Assembly: GCA_029268085.1 (NCBI GenBank)
Contig: JAJUHD010000055.1
Span: 1 to 12,620, forward strand
Direction: 5' to 3'
DNA length: 12,620 nucleotides
Origin: Bacillota bacterium
GTDB taxonomy: Bacteria; Bacillota; Clostridia; Oscillospirales; Oscillospiraceae
Shown here: one piece after another, positions 1 through 6,034 of the stretch
How positions within the stretch are numbered: position 1 is the first letter of the stretch
How the letters are laid out: each line of letters opens with the position of its first letter
Program-made: the position numbers and the translations under genes
The notes under the pieces: generated by a model
What the model saw: only the letters and a program-made list of their open reading frames with translations
Database searches by the model: none
What the model was told of the DNA's origin: nothing

Positions 1-1049
1 AAATATTGCTGGCTGTCAAATTCCGCAAACGTAACAAAGAAGGCGACTGGGTCGGCGGCCCGATGTACTATATCACGGGCGGACTCGGAAATAGCTTTCG
101 CTGGCTGGCCGTCCTGTTTTCGTTATTCGGCGCAGTCGCTGCGCTCGGCGTTGGAAATATGGTGCAGATCAATACCGCTGCCGGAGCTCTCGTCACTCTT
201 GTGGATGAATTCACATTGGGAAAGGTCATAGACAGCAAAGCTGATATTCTGATTCGCCTCGCGGCAGGGTTCAGCATCTCAGTTGCTACGGCGCTTGTAC
301 TCCTTGGCGGTGTCAAGCGAATCGGCTCCGTAACGGAAAAGCTCGTCCCCGCGATGAGTATCCTTTATATCGCCGGCACGCTCCTGATTATTTTGATGAA
401 TCTGGGCGAGACTGCCGACGTCCTGAAAGCGATAGTAGTCGGCGCATTCGCTCCCGATGCGGTTCTTGGCGGCGCATTCGGCATCGGCATCGTTCAGTCG
501 ATGCGCTACGGCATAGGGCGCGGTGTCTTTTCAAATGAGGCTGGGCTCGGCTCCTCCCCGATGGCCCACGCCGCAACGAGCGAAGCCGATCCCGTCAGGC
601 AGGGCTTTTTCGGAATATTTGAGGTTTTTGCCGATACGATTGTTATCTGCACTCTCACCGCTCTTGCGATACTTATGAGCGGAACCGCCGTTCCGTTTGG
701 TCATAGCGCAGGAGCGGAGCTTACGATTTCGGCCTTCGGGACGGCCTTCGGCGGGAAAATAGCCAGCATTTTTGTCGCTTTAGAAACCGCTCTTTTTGCG
801 ATGGCAACGATACTCAGCTGGTCGCTTTACGGCTGTCGCTGCGCCGAGTACCTGTTCGGTACAAAAGCAATAACTACATATAAAATTATATATGTAGTAT
901 TTGTTGTTATTGGAGCGGGAATGCAAATGAAGCTTGTATGGGAGATAGCGGATACGCTGAACGGGCTTATGGCCATTCCGAACCTTATAGCGCTTATCGC
1001 TCTGTCCGGATACGTTATTAAAGCGACAAAGGAACACTTTCTGCAATAA
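1..1049 (+). CDS. AGCS-family sodium:alanine/amino acid symporter, 5' end outside the window
   Basis: Inner-membrane carrier of the alanine or glycine:cation symporter (AGCS) family, importing small neutral amino acids with sodium. The frame is open to the left edge (ATA then TTG), so the TTG at 6 is probably an internal Leu and roughly the first 110 residues are missing relative to the usual 450-470. Counting from that codon, the family block LAVKFRKRN...GGPMYYI spans 2-23. The AGCS signature GRGVFSNEAGLGSSPMAH spans 171-188, and several hydrophobic membrane segments follow up to residue 340. In the late motif that usually reads YGERxxEYLFG, this protein has YGCRCAEYLFG (275-285), so the Glu is Cys. 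It ends three bases before a strong terminator and is convergent with rplL. Substrate cannot be fixed from sequence. Family call is firm. Confidence 0.93.
   Translation, partial: ILLAVKFRKRNKEGDWVGGPMYYITGGLGNSFRWLAVLFSLFGAVAALGVGNMVQINTAAGALVTLVDEFTLGKVIDSKADILIRLAAGFSISVATALVLLGGVKRIGSVTEKLVPAMSILYIAGTLLIILMNLGETADVLKAIVVGAFAPDAVLGGAFGIGIVQSMRYGIGRGVFSNEAGLGSSPMAHAATSEADPVRQGFFGIFEVFADTIVICTLTALAILMSGTAVPFGHSAGAELTISAFGTAFGGKIASIFVALETALFAMATILSWSLYGCRCAEYLFGTKAITTYKIIYVVFVVIGAGMQMKLVWEIADTLNGLMAIPNLIALIALSGYVIKATKEHFLQ
873..898. repeat. AT-rich inverted repeat inside the symporter gene
   Basis: The perfect 10-bp arms ACTACATATA and TATATGTAGT flank a 6-base loop. The repeat lies in an AT-rich patch within an otherwise GC-richer reading frame, where it encodes the hydrophobic stretch TTYKIIYVV. 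The frame is intact. It may simply reflect codon choice. Confidence 0.5.
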
Positions 1050-1081
1050 AAAAGCTGCCGCAATCATGCGGCAGCTTTTTT
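1048..1081. terminator. Bidirectional intrinsic terminator between the symporter gene and rplL
   Basis: The perfect 9-bp stem GCTGCCGCA/TGCGGCAGC with an ATCA loop is flanked by six A on the left and six T on the right, so it terminates on both strands. It begins at the symporter stop codon and lies 14 bp past the rplL stop codon. It therefore closes both convergent transcripts. Together with the convergent gene, it shows that rpoB does not follow rplL here. Confidence 0.95.
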
Positions 1082-1094
1082 ATTGCAGGATATC

Positions 1095-1469
1095 TTATTT
1101 GATTTCGACCTTTGCGCCTGCGCCTTCGATCTGAGCCTTGAGAGCTTCGGCCTCTTCCTTGGTAACGCCTTCCTTGATCTTTGCGGGAACGCCTTCAACA
1201 AGAGCCTTTGCCTCAGCAAGTCCGAGACCGGTGATAGCGCGGATTTCCTTGATGACCTTGATCTTCTCTGCGCCGAAGTCGGTCATAACGACGTCGAACT
1301 CGGTCTTCTCTTCGGCTACGGGAGCTGCTGCGCCGCCTGCTGCGGGAGCTGCGACTGCTGCTGCGGATACGCCGAAAGTCTCTTCAAGAGCGTGTACGAG
1401 ATCTGAAAGCTCGAGAACGGAGAGATTCTTGATCTCTTCGATAAGGGCGGTGACTTTTTCACTTGCCAT
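1095..1469 (-). CDS. rplL: 50S ribosomal protein L7/L12
   Basis: Stalk protein of the large ribosomal subunit. Dimers bind the C-terminal tail of L10 and recruit and activate the translational GTPases. At 124 residues it has the normal length. The N-terminal dimerisation and L10-binding helices cover about 1-35 (EKVTALIEEIKNLSVLELSDL). An Ala/Pro/Gly-rich hinge covers about 36-52. The C-terminal factor-binding domain follows, with the conserved KIKVIKEIRAITGLGLAEAK at 69-88 and a final GAGAKVEIK. AGGAGGG at 1477-1483 lies 7 bases before the ATG. It follows rplJ by 46 bp in the same transcript and ends at the shared terminator, so no downstream operon partner exists. Confidence 0.98.
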   Translation of the reverse strand: MASEKVTALIEEIKNLSVLELSDLVHALEETFGVSAAAVAAPAAGGAAAPVAEEKTEFDVVMTDFGAEKIKVIKEIRAITGLGLAEAKALVEGVPAKIKEGVTKEEAEALKAQIEGAGAKVEIK

Positions 1470-1476
1470 GATATTT

Positions 1477-1483
1477 CCCTCCT
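1477..1483 (-). promoter_or_regulatory. Ribosome binding site of rplL
   Basis: AGGAGGG with 7-base spacing to the ATG. It is near-perfect, as expected for L7/L12, which is made in several copies per ribosome and so needs stronger translation than rplJ. Confidence 0.85.
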
Positions 1484-1515
1484 AAATGTATTGTTGGATG
1501 TTTACCCGCTCCGGA

Positions 1516-2049
1516 CTATTCGGCCGCGGGTTCGGCAGCTGCGACTGAGCCGCCCTTCTGTTCGAGTATCTGACCGAGAACAACAGCCAGACTTGTGATG
1601 GGCGCGAGCATCGTTCCGAGTACCTTTGCATACAGCGCGTCTTTCGACGGCAGAGCTGAGATTTCGGAAATTTCAGCAACGGAAAGGACTTTTCCGTCCA
1701 TAAAGCCCGCTTTGACGTTAAACTTGTCGTCACCCATTTTCTTCGCATAATCCGCTATTACGCGGAAAGGAGCGATTGGGTCGCCAGTGCTGGTTGCGAG
1801 AGAGGTCGTTCCGTTGAGGATGGGATCCATTTCGGACATACCAAGCTCGTCTATAGCACGGCGGCAAAGGGTGTTCTTAATGACGGAATACTCTACGCCG
1901 TTCTTGCGGAGCTCGTTGCGAAGCTCCCAATCCTGAGCAACTGTGATGCCTTTGTAGTCAACAAAAACACCAGCGCTGGCACTCTTGATTTTTTCAACGA
2001 GTTCGGCGACGATTGCCTGCTTCTCACTGAGAACCTTTGCATTTGGCAT
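1516..2049 (-). CDS. rplJ: 50S ribosomal protein L10
   Basis: Base of the ribosomal stalk: it binds 23S rRNA near the GTPase centre and carries L7/L12 dimers on its C-terminal helix. At 177 residues it is of ordinary length. The N-terminal rRNA-binding domain is clear: EKQAIVAELVEKIKSASAGVFVDYKGITV at about 9-37, then LRNELRKNGVEYSVIKNTL at about 43-61. The C-terminal part (LAPITSLAVVLGQILEQKGG, about 148-167) forms the L7/L12-binding helix, ending in an Ala/Glu-rich tail. GGAGGTG at 2057-2063 lies 7 bases before the ATG. L10 (with L7/L12) is known to repress its own operon by binding the mRNA leader, and a matching leader is present upstream at 2118-2199. Confidence 0.98.
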   Translation of the reverse strand: MPNAKVLSEKQAIVAELVEKIKSASAGVFVDYKGITVAQDWELRNELRKNGVEYSVIKNTLCRRAIDELGMSEMDPILNGTTSLATSTGDPIAPFRVIADYAKKMGDDKFNVKAGFMDGKVLSVAEISEISALPSKDALYAKVLGTMLAPITSLAVVLGQILEQKGGSVAAAEPAAE

Positions 2050-2056
2050 TTATTTT

Positions 2057-2063
2057 CACCTCC
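2057..2063 (-). promoter_or_regulatory. Ribosome binding site of rplJ
   Basis: GGAGGTG with 7-base spacing to the rplJ ATG. It fixes that start codon. Confidence 0.8.
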
Positions 2064-2083
2064 GTGGAAGATTTCCTGCGCTC

Positions 2084-2117
2084 AAAAAAATAAGCCTTTG
2101 CACACAAATGCACAAAG
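2084..2117 (-). terminator. Possible attenuator hairpin between the L10 leader and rplJ
   Basis: In the rplJ sense, CTTTGTGCA and TGTGCAAAG can form a 9-bp stem with two G-U pairs (2096-2117). The sequence GCTTA and then seven T (2084-2090) follow. The stem is modest and the run of T starts a few bases after it, so termination may be weak or conditional. The position just after the L10-binding element and before the ribosome binding site is what a transcription attenuator would need. Confidence 0.4.
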
Positions 2118-2199
2118 ACAGAAAGCAACTAAATTATAAATTAGAAGCCGTCCTCGGCAGGATTTACGGGTATAACCCACCTGCTGTCTTTGGAGCGCC
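2118..2199 (-). ncRNA. Ribosomal protein L10 leader (autoregulatory mRNA element)
   Basis: The 5' leader of the rplJL mRNA has the conserved L10-binding elements of the Firmicutes L10 leader family. These are AGACAGCAGGTG (2178-2189) and CCTGCCGAGG (2152-2161), which pair through CAGCAGG/CCTGCCG. A small GGGT/ACCC hairpin (2168-2178) lies in between. These two strings are the hallmark of the element. Free L10 or the L10-L7/L12 complex binds here and lowers expression of rplJ and rplL. The predicted transcription start is about 2198. Confidence 0.88.
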
Positions 2200-2204
2200 T
2201 AGTT

Positions 2205-2233
2205 ATAGTATCAGGAAATGTGGGATTTGTCAA
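2205..2233 (-). promoter_or_regulatory. Sigma-A promoter of rplJL
   Basis: A -35 TTGACA (2228-2233), a 17-bp spacer and a -10 TACTAT (2205-2210), preceded by TGA in the extended -10 position. This is close to consensus and fits a highly expressed ribosomal operon. It begins about 20 bp after the terminator of the gene upstream, so rplJL is transcribed independently. Confidence 0.92.
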
Positions 2234-2249
2234 TGAAAACATTATATTT

Positions 2250-2284
2250 TTATAAAAAACGGGCGGTATTCAGCCGCCCATTTT
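2250..2284 (-). terminator. Intrinsic terminator of the glycosidase-SLH gene
   Basis: GGGCGG (2274-2279) and CCGCCC (2261-2266) form a 6-bp GC stem around a 7-base loop, followed by G and six T in the minus-strand sense. It lies 17 bp past the stop codon at 2297 and insulates the gene from the rplJL promoter next to it. Confidence 0.9.
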
Positions 2285-2296
2285 CTTTCAGTTCCT

Positions 2297-4540
2297 TCAG
2301 TCGGATGCCGACCGAGCAATTCTATAAAGTATCGTCGCAAATTGAGCCCGTGTTGCTGTCATCTGCGGTAAAAGCGTCGTTTCGGTTACTCCTCCGATAT
2401 ATTTCTGCTCAACAGCCCAGCAGAACGCGGTTTGCGCCCAGGATGAAACAGAGGAAGCATCAGTAAAGGCCGAGAGAGTCCCGTATGTCGCGGGGGATTC
2501 ACAATATCTGTAGAGTATCGTCGCGAGCTGTTCTCGGCTTATTGAAGCGTTCGGGTCAAACTTGCCGCCATACCCCTGCACAACGCCCTTTTCATTTGCC
2601 CAGTACACCGCCTTTGAGTACCACTGACCGTTCGGTACATCTGTAAATGTGCCTGTTATTGACGGCTCAGGAGAACCGGCCAGACGCCAGAGCACGGTTA
2701 CAGCCATTGCCCTTGACATTTCCGCATTCGGTGAGAATATCCTGTCTGCGGTTCCGTTCATAATGCCGCCGTCACTTACGTATTTGACTGCTCCGTAAAA
2801 CCAGTCGGTCTTTTTCACATCGTCAAACTTTTCAGGATTTGTGATCGTAACGGGTATCGAAACGGATGTATCCCCCGCCTTCACCGTTATCGTTCCCGAT
2901 GCATTCTGTGTTCCGGCGGTAAAGGTCCCGTCAGCGCTTATTGTTCCTATGCCGCCCTCGGCAGACCATGTGTAGCATGTATCCTGCGAAACCAGCGAAA
3001 CATGATTCTTCTGAGCAAGCGCTGTCAGAGATGTCGTGCTTTCAGAGAGAACCGAGAGCGAATTCAGGGTCGAGCCGCTCGTTTCGTTTTTGATTTTGAT
3101 TGTATCCGGCGTTTTCACAACGTTCACCTGCACGGACGCGCTCATCAGTCCTGACGCCGTCGCGGTAACATTTCCGCTGCCTGCCGTATTTGCTGTGAAA
3201 GTGCCGTCGTTGGTTATCGTACCTACGCCGCCGGTGACGGCTAGGTTTACATAACTACTCGGAGTCGCCGCATAGCCGTTGTCATCGGCCGCTTTTAAAG
3301 AGAATGTCGTCGTCGCGCCAAGCAGTATATCCGTCGAAAGCGGATACAGCGCGAGTCTTGTCGCCGTACCTGTCGCCTTTGCATCGGTCACAAGCATTAT
3401 ATAGTTCGTTACAGACCGCTGATAATTGTCCGAGGGGTCGTTAATCTGAGAAATTGAGCTGTCGCCCAGATAAATAGCGTTCAGGCTTGTCGAGCCTCCG
3501 CCGTCCATTATCGAAGCCTCAACGCAGCCAAGCTCAAGCATCCTCTGCGCAAGCTTTGCAATCGTGATACCGACGCTATAGCCGGTCTGCCGGCCGTCTA
3601 TCGTGTAAAACACAAGCGAACCGTCTGCCTTTTTGCCGACAGCAGTACGGGGAGCAACTTCATTTGCGGGTAGTCCGGCTTCAACGGCGCCATTTGTGAC
3701 CAACTTATACAGTGAACCTATCGCGTATGTAACGTTTGCCCACTCAGGCGGGGATGATATCTTTACCGGTACGGTTGTTCCGGCCGCCAGAGTTGCAACC
3801 GCCGCTTTCAACTCCGCGGAGGCGTTCGCCGATACGCTGAGTATAGCCTTTCCCGCAGGAATGGCAATTGCGCCGCCTTCGGTTCTTATTTCTTCGACCG
3901 TAAGCGTTGCTTCGCAGTTCATACTAAGAGGGGCGCTTATCGAGCAAACGACATCGACTCCTTCGCCCGTATTTTTCGTTGAGGTCGAATAATCATCCGT
4001 ATATAAAACGGCTCCGCCGTCTCGTCTGGTTTTGTTCACGGCGTCAAGCGCAAAATCCTGCCCGCCGATATTAGCGGTTATGGAAAGATCGGGCTTTCCG
4101 AAAACCGCAGTTCCGTCAGACATAAAGCCGATTCCCCAGTGGTCCGCATCCGAAGACCACAGCTCGCCGTTCATGACTTCGATACCCAGCGGCTCATAAT
4201 TCGCCACAACGTAATAGTCGCCGTTTATACCCGCTATAACGTGCTTGCCCTGCTTTTCGAGCAGATTGGCCATTGATGAAAAGTTCCCGTAATTACAGAC
4301 CTTTGAGCCCGAAATCACGACCGGATACACCTTTGAAGCCTGCGAGTATTCTATGTAGTTCTCCGTCTGATAATCGGAGCCTGTCCAGTAAACGCCTTTA
4401 GACAGCTCCATGCCCGCTCCGAGATATGTTTCATGTCCCGATATGAGATCTCCCAGAACCGCTGCGAGCGCGCCTGTCGCAAGAACGAGGCTCAAAGCCG
4501 AAATCGCCGCGACAGTCCGTATGTATTTTTTCCTGTGCAT
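2297..4540 (-). CDS. Secreted phosphodiester glycosidase-like (NAGPA) protein with Big-like and three SLH domains
   Basis: A 747-residue surface protein. A signal peptide comes first (KK, hydrophobic 9-26, likely cut after ALA at 26). The catalytic part resembles the NAGPA family (phosphodiester alpha-GlcNAcase, PF09992 type): GINGDYY at 104-110, APRTAVG at 296-302, YTIDGRQTGYSVGIT at 312-326 and DGGGSTSL at 346-353. Two Ig-like modules follow at about 389-475 and 478-567. Each ends with a repeat of the form GGxGTIxxDGTFTA (437-450 and 529-542). Three SLH domains at about 571-620, 630-680 and 690-741 should anchor it to secondary cell wall polymer. Their TRAE-like motifs read SRAM, SREQ and TRAQ. 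Bacterial members probably act on sugar-phosphodiester glycans, but the substrate here is unknown. It follows the glycosyltransferase by 44 bp with no terminator between, so co-transcription is likely. AAAGGAT at 4545-4551 is the ribosome binding site. Confidence 0.9.
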   Translation of the reverse strand: MHRKKYIRTVAAISALSLVLATGALAAVLGDLISGHETYLGAGMELSKGVYWTGSDYQTENYIEYSQASKVYPVVISGSKVCNYGNFSSMANLLEKQGKHVIAGINGDYYVVANYEPLGIEVMNGELWSSDADHWGIGFMSDGTAVFGKPDLSITANIGGQDFALDAVNKTRRDGGAVLYTDDYSTSTKNTGEGVDVVCSISAPLSMNCEATLTVEEIRTEGGAIAIPAGKAILSVSANASAELKAAVATLAAGTTVPVKISSPPEWANVTYAIGSLYKLVTNGAVEAGLPANEVAPRTAVGKKADGSLVFYTIDGRQTGYSVGITIAKLAQRMLELGCVEASIMDGGGSTSLNAIYLGDSSISQINDPSDNYQRSVTNYIMLVTDAKATGTATRLALYPLSTDILLGATTTFSLKAADDNGYAATPSSYVNLAVTGGVGTITNDGTFTANTAGSGNVTATASGLMSASVQVNVVKTPDTIKIKNETSGSTLNSLSVLSESTTSLTALAQKNHVSLVSQDTCYTWSAEGGIGTISADGTFTAGTQNASGTITVKAGDTSVSIPVTITNPEKFDDVKKTDWFYGAVKYVSDGGIMNGTADRIFSPNAEMSRAMAVTVLWRLAGSPEPSITGTFTDVPNGQWYSKAVYWANEKGVVQGYGGKFDPNASISREQLATILYRYCESPATYGTLSAFTDASSVSSWAQTAFCWAVEQKYIGGVTETTLLPQMTATRAQFATILYRIARSASD

Positions 4541-4584
4541 AGTTATCCTTTCCCGAGTTTGCGCCGAAAATATTTACAAGTTAA

Positions 4585-5730
4585 TTATTTCTTGGATCTT
4601 ATTAGTATATCATACCGTTCAAGAACCTTATCAATTATCCCGTCCCATGTTCTAGGCAGCGTACGGCGGGCTTCTTCTCCGACCGTCCGCATTTTTTCCT
4701 TGTCTCCGATAGCAAGCTCCATAATGTGGGCTAGATCCCATTCATCGTTCCGGCACAGAAAGCCGTTAACGCCATCTATGATAGGCTCCGCCGCGCTGCT
4801 TCCGCGTACAACAACCGAAGGGGTTCCGAAAGAGGCCGCCTCCAATACTACCAGACCTGCAGTGTCATATAGTGACGGAAACACGAACAGATCAGCGCTC
4901 TGATAAAGCCCCGCGAGCATGGAACTGTCTGAAATGTGTCCGGTATATACCATCCTGTCATCTAGTCCGAGCTGCGACGCCCTTCTTCTGATCTCCTCCG
5001 AGTGCGGGCCCATTCCAGTAAGAACAAGCTTGAACGGAAAGCCCCTTCTTTTCACTTCCGCCGCAGCAAGCAGGATTCTTTCAATGTTTTTCTTCCAGTC
5101 CTGCTGACCGACAAAGAGAAAAACATTTTCTCCGCCAAGCCCGAAAGCTTCGGCAGCTTTATCCTTATCCCTAGAGTCTATTACCGGAGGATTCGTGCCG
5201 TTCGGCATAACAATCACGCGTTTTTTGAAACCATATTCGTGAAGAGTATCAGCCGCGGATTCGCTGACGGTCCAGACCTCGTCGCACTTTTCAAAAAAAT
5301 CAACTATGAGCTTCGCTCCAACCTCTGCGACCATATTCATGCCTGTCGCATCTCGTATATCGTCTTTGTATTTGGAATGGAAGGTTCCGACAAGCGGTAT
5401 TCCTCGCTTCTGCGCGTAAACAATTGCCGACTGCCCGGCAGCCACCGGGCTGTGAGCGTGGATAATATCCAGCTCTATTTTGTTCATTCTGGCAAGAAAA
5501 TGCGTGTCCATCAGCGGCACGCCGAGCTTGTACTGGCGGTTTCTGAGCTTGACGCTCTGATAGTCCACCAGATCGAATTTATAGCCGCCGCGATATCCCA
5601 TGTCTGTCATTGGCGCAATCACATAAGATTGATGCCCCTTATCGGCAATTGTATTTGCATAGTTATATACAACTCTGCCGACACCGTCGACAATCGGTAA
5701 AAACGAATCGGAAAACTGAGCTATTCGCAT
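4585..5730 (-). CDS. GT4-family glycosyltransferase (GT-B fold)
   Basis: Retaining GT-B glycosyltransferase, probably cytoplasmic or peripheral on the membrane, using a nucleotide sugar. The N-terminal domain starts RIAQFSDSFLPIVDGVGRV (2-20) and has HAHSP (91-95) and GTFHSKY (115-121). The donor domain has MPNGTN (175-180), VGQQDWKKN (207-215) and FPSLYDTAGLVVLEA (284-298). The usual E-x7-E is D289-x7-E297, a variant that I recall from clostridial relatives. It resembles enzymes that glycosylate diacylglycerol or lipid-linked acceptors, but the acceptor cannot be told. The start is set by context. The sequence reads ATG AGGAGG ATGCTA ATG: the first ATG (5745) overlaps the Shine-Dalgarno and the second (5736) abuts it. 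The third (5730) sits 6 bases after it, giving 381 residues. Its product may act with the downstream NAGPA-SLH protein. Confidence 0.92.
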   Translation of the reverse strand: MRIAQFSDSFLPIVDGVGRVVYNYANTIADKGHQSYVIAPMTDMGYRGGYKFDLVDYQSVKLRNRQYKLGVPLMDTHFLARMNKIELDIIHAHSPVAAGQSAIVYAQKRGIPLVGTFHSKYKDDIRDATGMNMVAEVGAKLIVDFFEKCDEVWTVSESAADTLHEYGFKKRVIVMPNGTNPPVIDSRDKDKAAEAFGLGGENVFLFVGQQDWKKNIERILLAAAEVKRRGFPFKLVLTGMGPHSEEIRRRASQLGLDDRMVYTGHISDSSMLAGLYQSADLFVFPSLYDTAGLVVLEAASFGTPSVVVRGSSAAEPIIDGVNGFLCRNDEWDLAHIMELAIGDKEKMRTVGEEARRTLPRTWDGIIDKVLERYDILIRSKK

Positions 5731-5736
5731 TAGCAT

Positions 5737-5742
5737 CCTCCT
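5737..5742 (-). promoter_or_regulatory. Ribosome binding site that decides the glycosyltransferase start
   Basis: AGGAGG, 6 bases before the ATG at 5728-5730. Two earlier in-frame ATGs, at 5743-5745 and 5734-5736, overlap or touch this site and are unlikely starts. The string AUGAGGAG here is complementary to CUCCUCAU further upstream in the leader (5874-5881). Confidence 0.85.
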
Positions 5743-5819
5743 CATAAGGCATATCTCGTATATGTTCTAATCAGGTTTAGACGGAATAATACATATAAAA
5801 TGTTCCATAAATTGCCCAA

Positions 5820-5861
5820 ATAAAAAAGTTTCGGCAAACGGAGCGACATTCCGTTTGCCGA
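5820..5861 (-). terminator. Strong intrinsic terminator about 90 bp upstream of the glycosyltransferase
   Basis: The perfect 12-bp stem TCGGCAAACGGA/TCCGTTTGCCGA (5831-5842, 5850-5861) has a 7-base loop. In the minus-strand sense it is followed by AAC and six T. It does not directly follow a protein gene: the uracil-DNA glycosylase stop is about 175 bp upstream and another T-tailed repeat lies in between. It may therefore end a short RNA, or attenuate transcription into the glycosyltransferase. Confidence 0.85.
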
Positions 5862-5909
5862 GTTACTTATGGGATGAGGAGAAAACGAAAAAGTTCAACT
5901 GTCTCTTGC
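5821..5909 (-). ncRNA. Candidate small RNA or attenuated leader upstream of the glycosyltransferase
   Basis: An extended -10 on the minus strand, TGG followed by TATTAT (5916-5924), predicts a start near 5909 and has no clear -35. The transcript would be about 90 bases and would end at the 12-bp terminator hairpin. Its unpaired middle holds a C-rich stretch, TTTTCTCCTCATCCC (5871-5885), of the kind that pairs with ribosome binding sites. There is no database support, and this rests on sequence signals alone. Confidence 0.35.
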
Positions 5910-5936
5910 ATCTTTATAATACCAAGCAGATGTTAC

Positions 5937-6003
5937 AAAAAAAACTGAAATCTTGTTTCAAAAGTATTAAATAAAAAATTATTTTTCGACGAATTTCAGT
6001 TTT
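5937..6003 (-). terminator. Inverted repeat with T run, possible terminator of the uracil-DNA glycosylase
   Basis: The perfect 11-bp arms AAAACTGAAAT (5941-5951) and ATTTCAGTTTT (5993-6003) are separated by 41 bases that contain a smaller AAATAA/TTATTT repeat. In the minus-strand sense the second arm runs into eight T (5937-5944). It lies 32 bp past the glycosylase stop codon. The loop is long for a canonical terminator, so function is uncertain. On the plus strand the arm is followed only by ATCGTTTT. Confidence 0.45.
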
Positions 6004-6034
6004 ATCGTTTTCTCACATAACGGATAACGGAATA

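Larger units (their letters stand above)
5731..6034. other. 304-bp gap between the uracil-DNA glycosylase and glycosyltransferase genes
   Basis: No convincing protein frame. It is AT-rich and holds an 11-bp inverted repeat with a T run (5937-6003) and an extended -10 on the minus strand (5916-5924). A possible ~90-base RNA follows, ending at a very strong hairpin terminator (5820-5861). The last 85 bp before the glycosyltransferase contain only a weak promoter candidate: TTGGGC at 5814-5819, 16 bp, TATATG at 5792-5797. On the plus strand TATAAT occurs at 5915-5920, but I find no good -35 and no gene ahead of it. Confidence 0.6.

Noticed and set aside
1083..1485. Two plus-strand open frames of 107 and 115 codons opposite rplL
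   Set aside because: They are antisense to a certain ribosomal protein gene, have skewed Cys/Ser/Ala-rich composition and lack ribosome binding sites.
5002..5700. A 232-codon plus-strand frame opposite the glycosyltransferase gene
   Set aside because: No family pattern or ribosome binding site. The minus-strand product has clear GT4 motifs throughout.
5892..5920. Plus-strand promoter with a perfect TATAAT at 5915-5920
   Set aside because: No acceptable -35 at 16-18 bp, and no plus-strand gene or RNA signal downstream. The minus-strand reading has an extended -10 instead.
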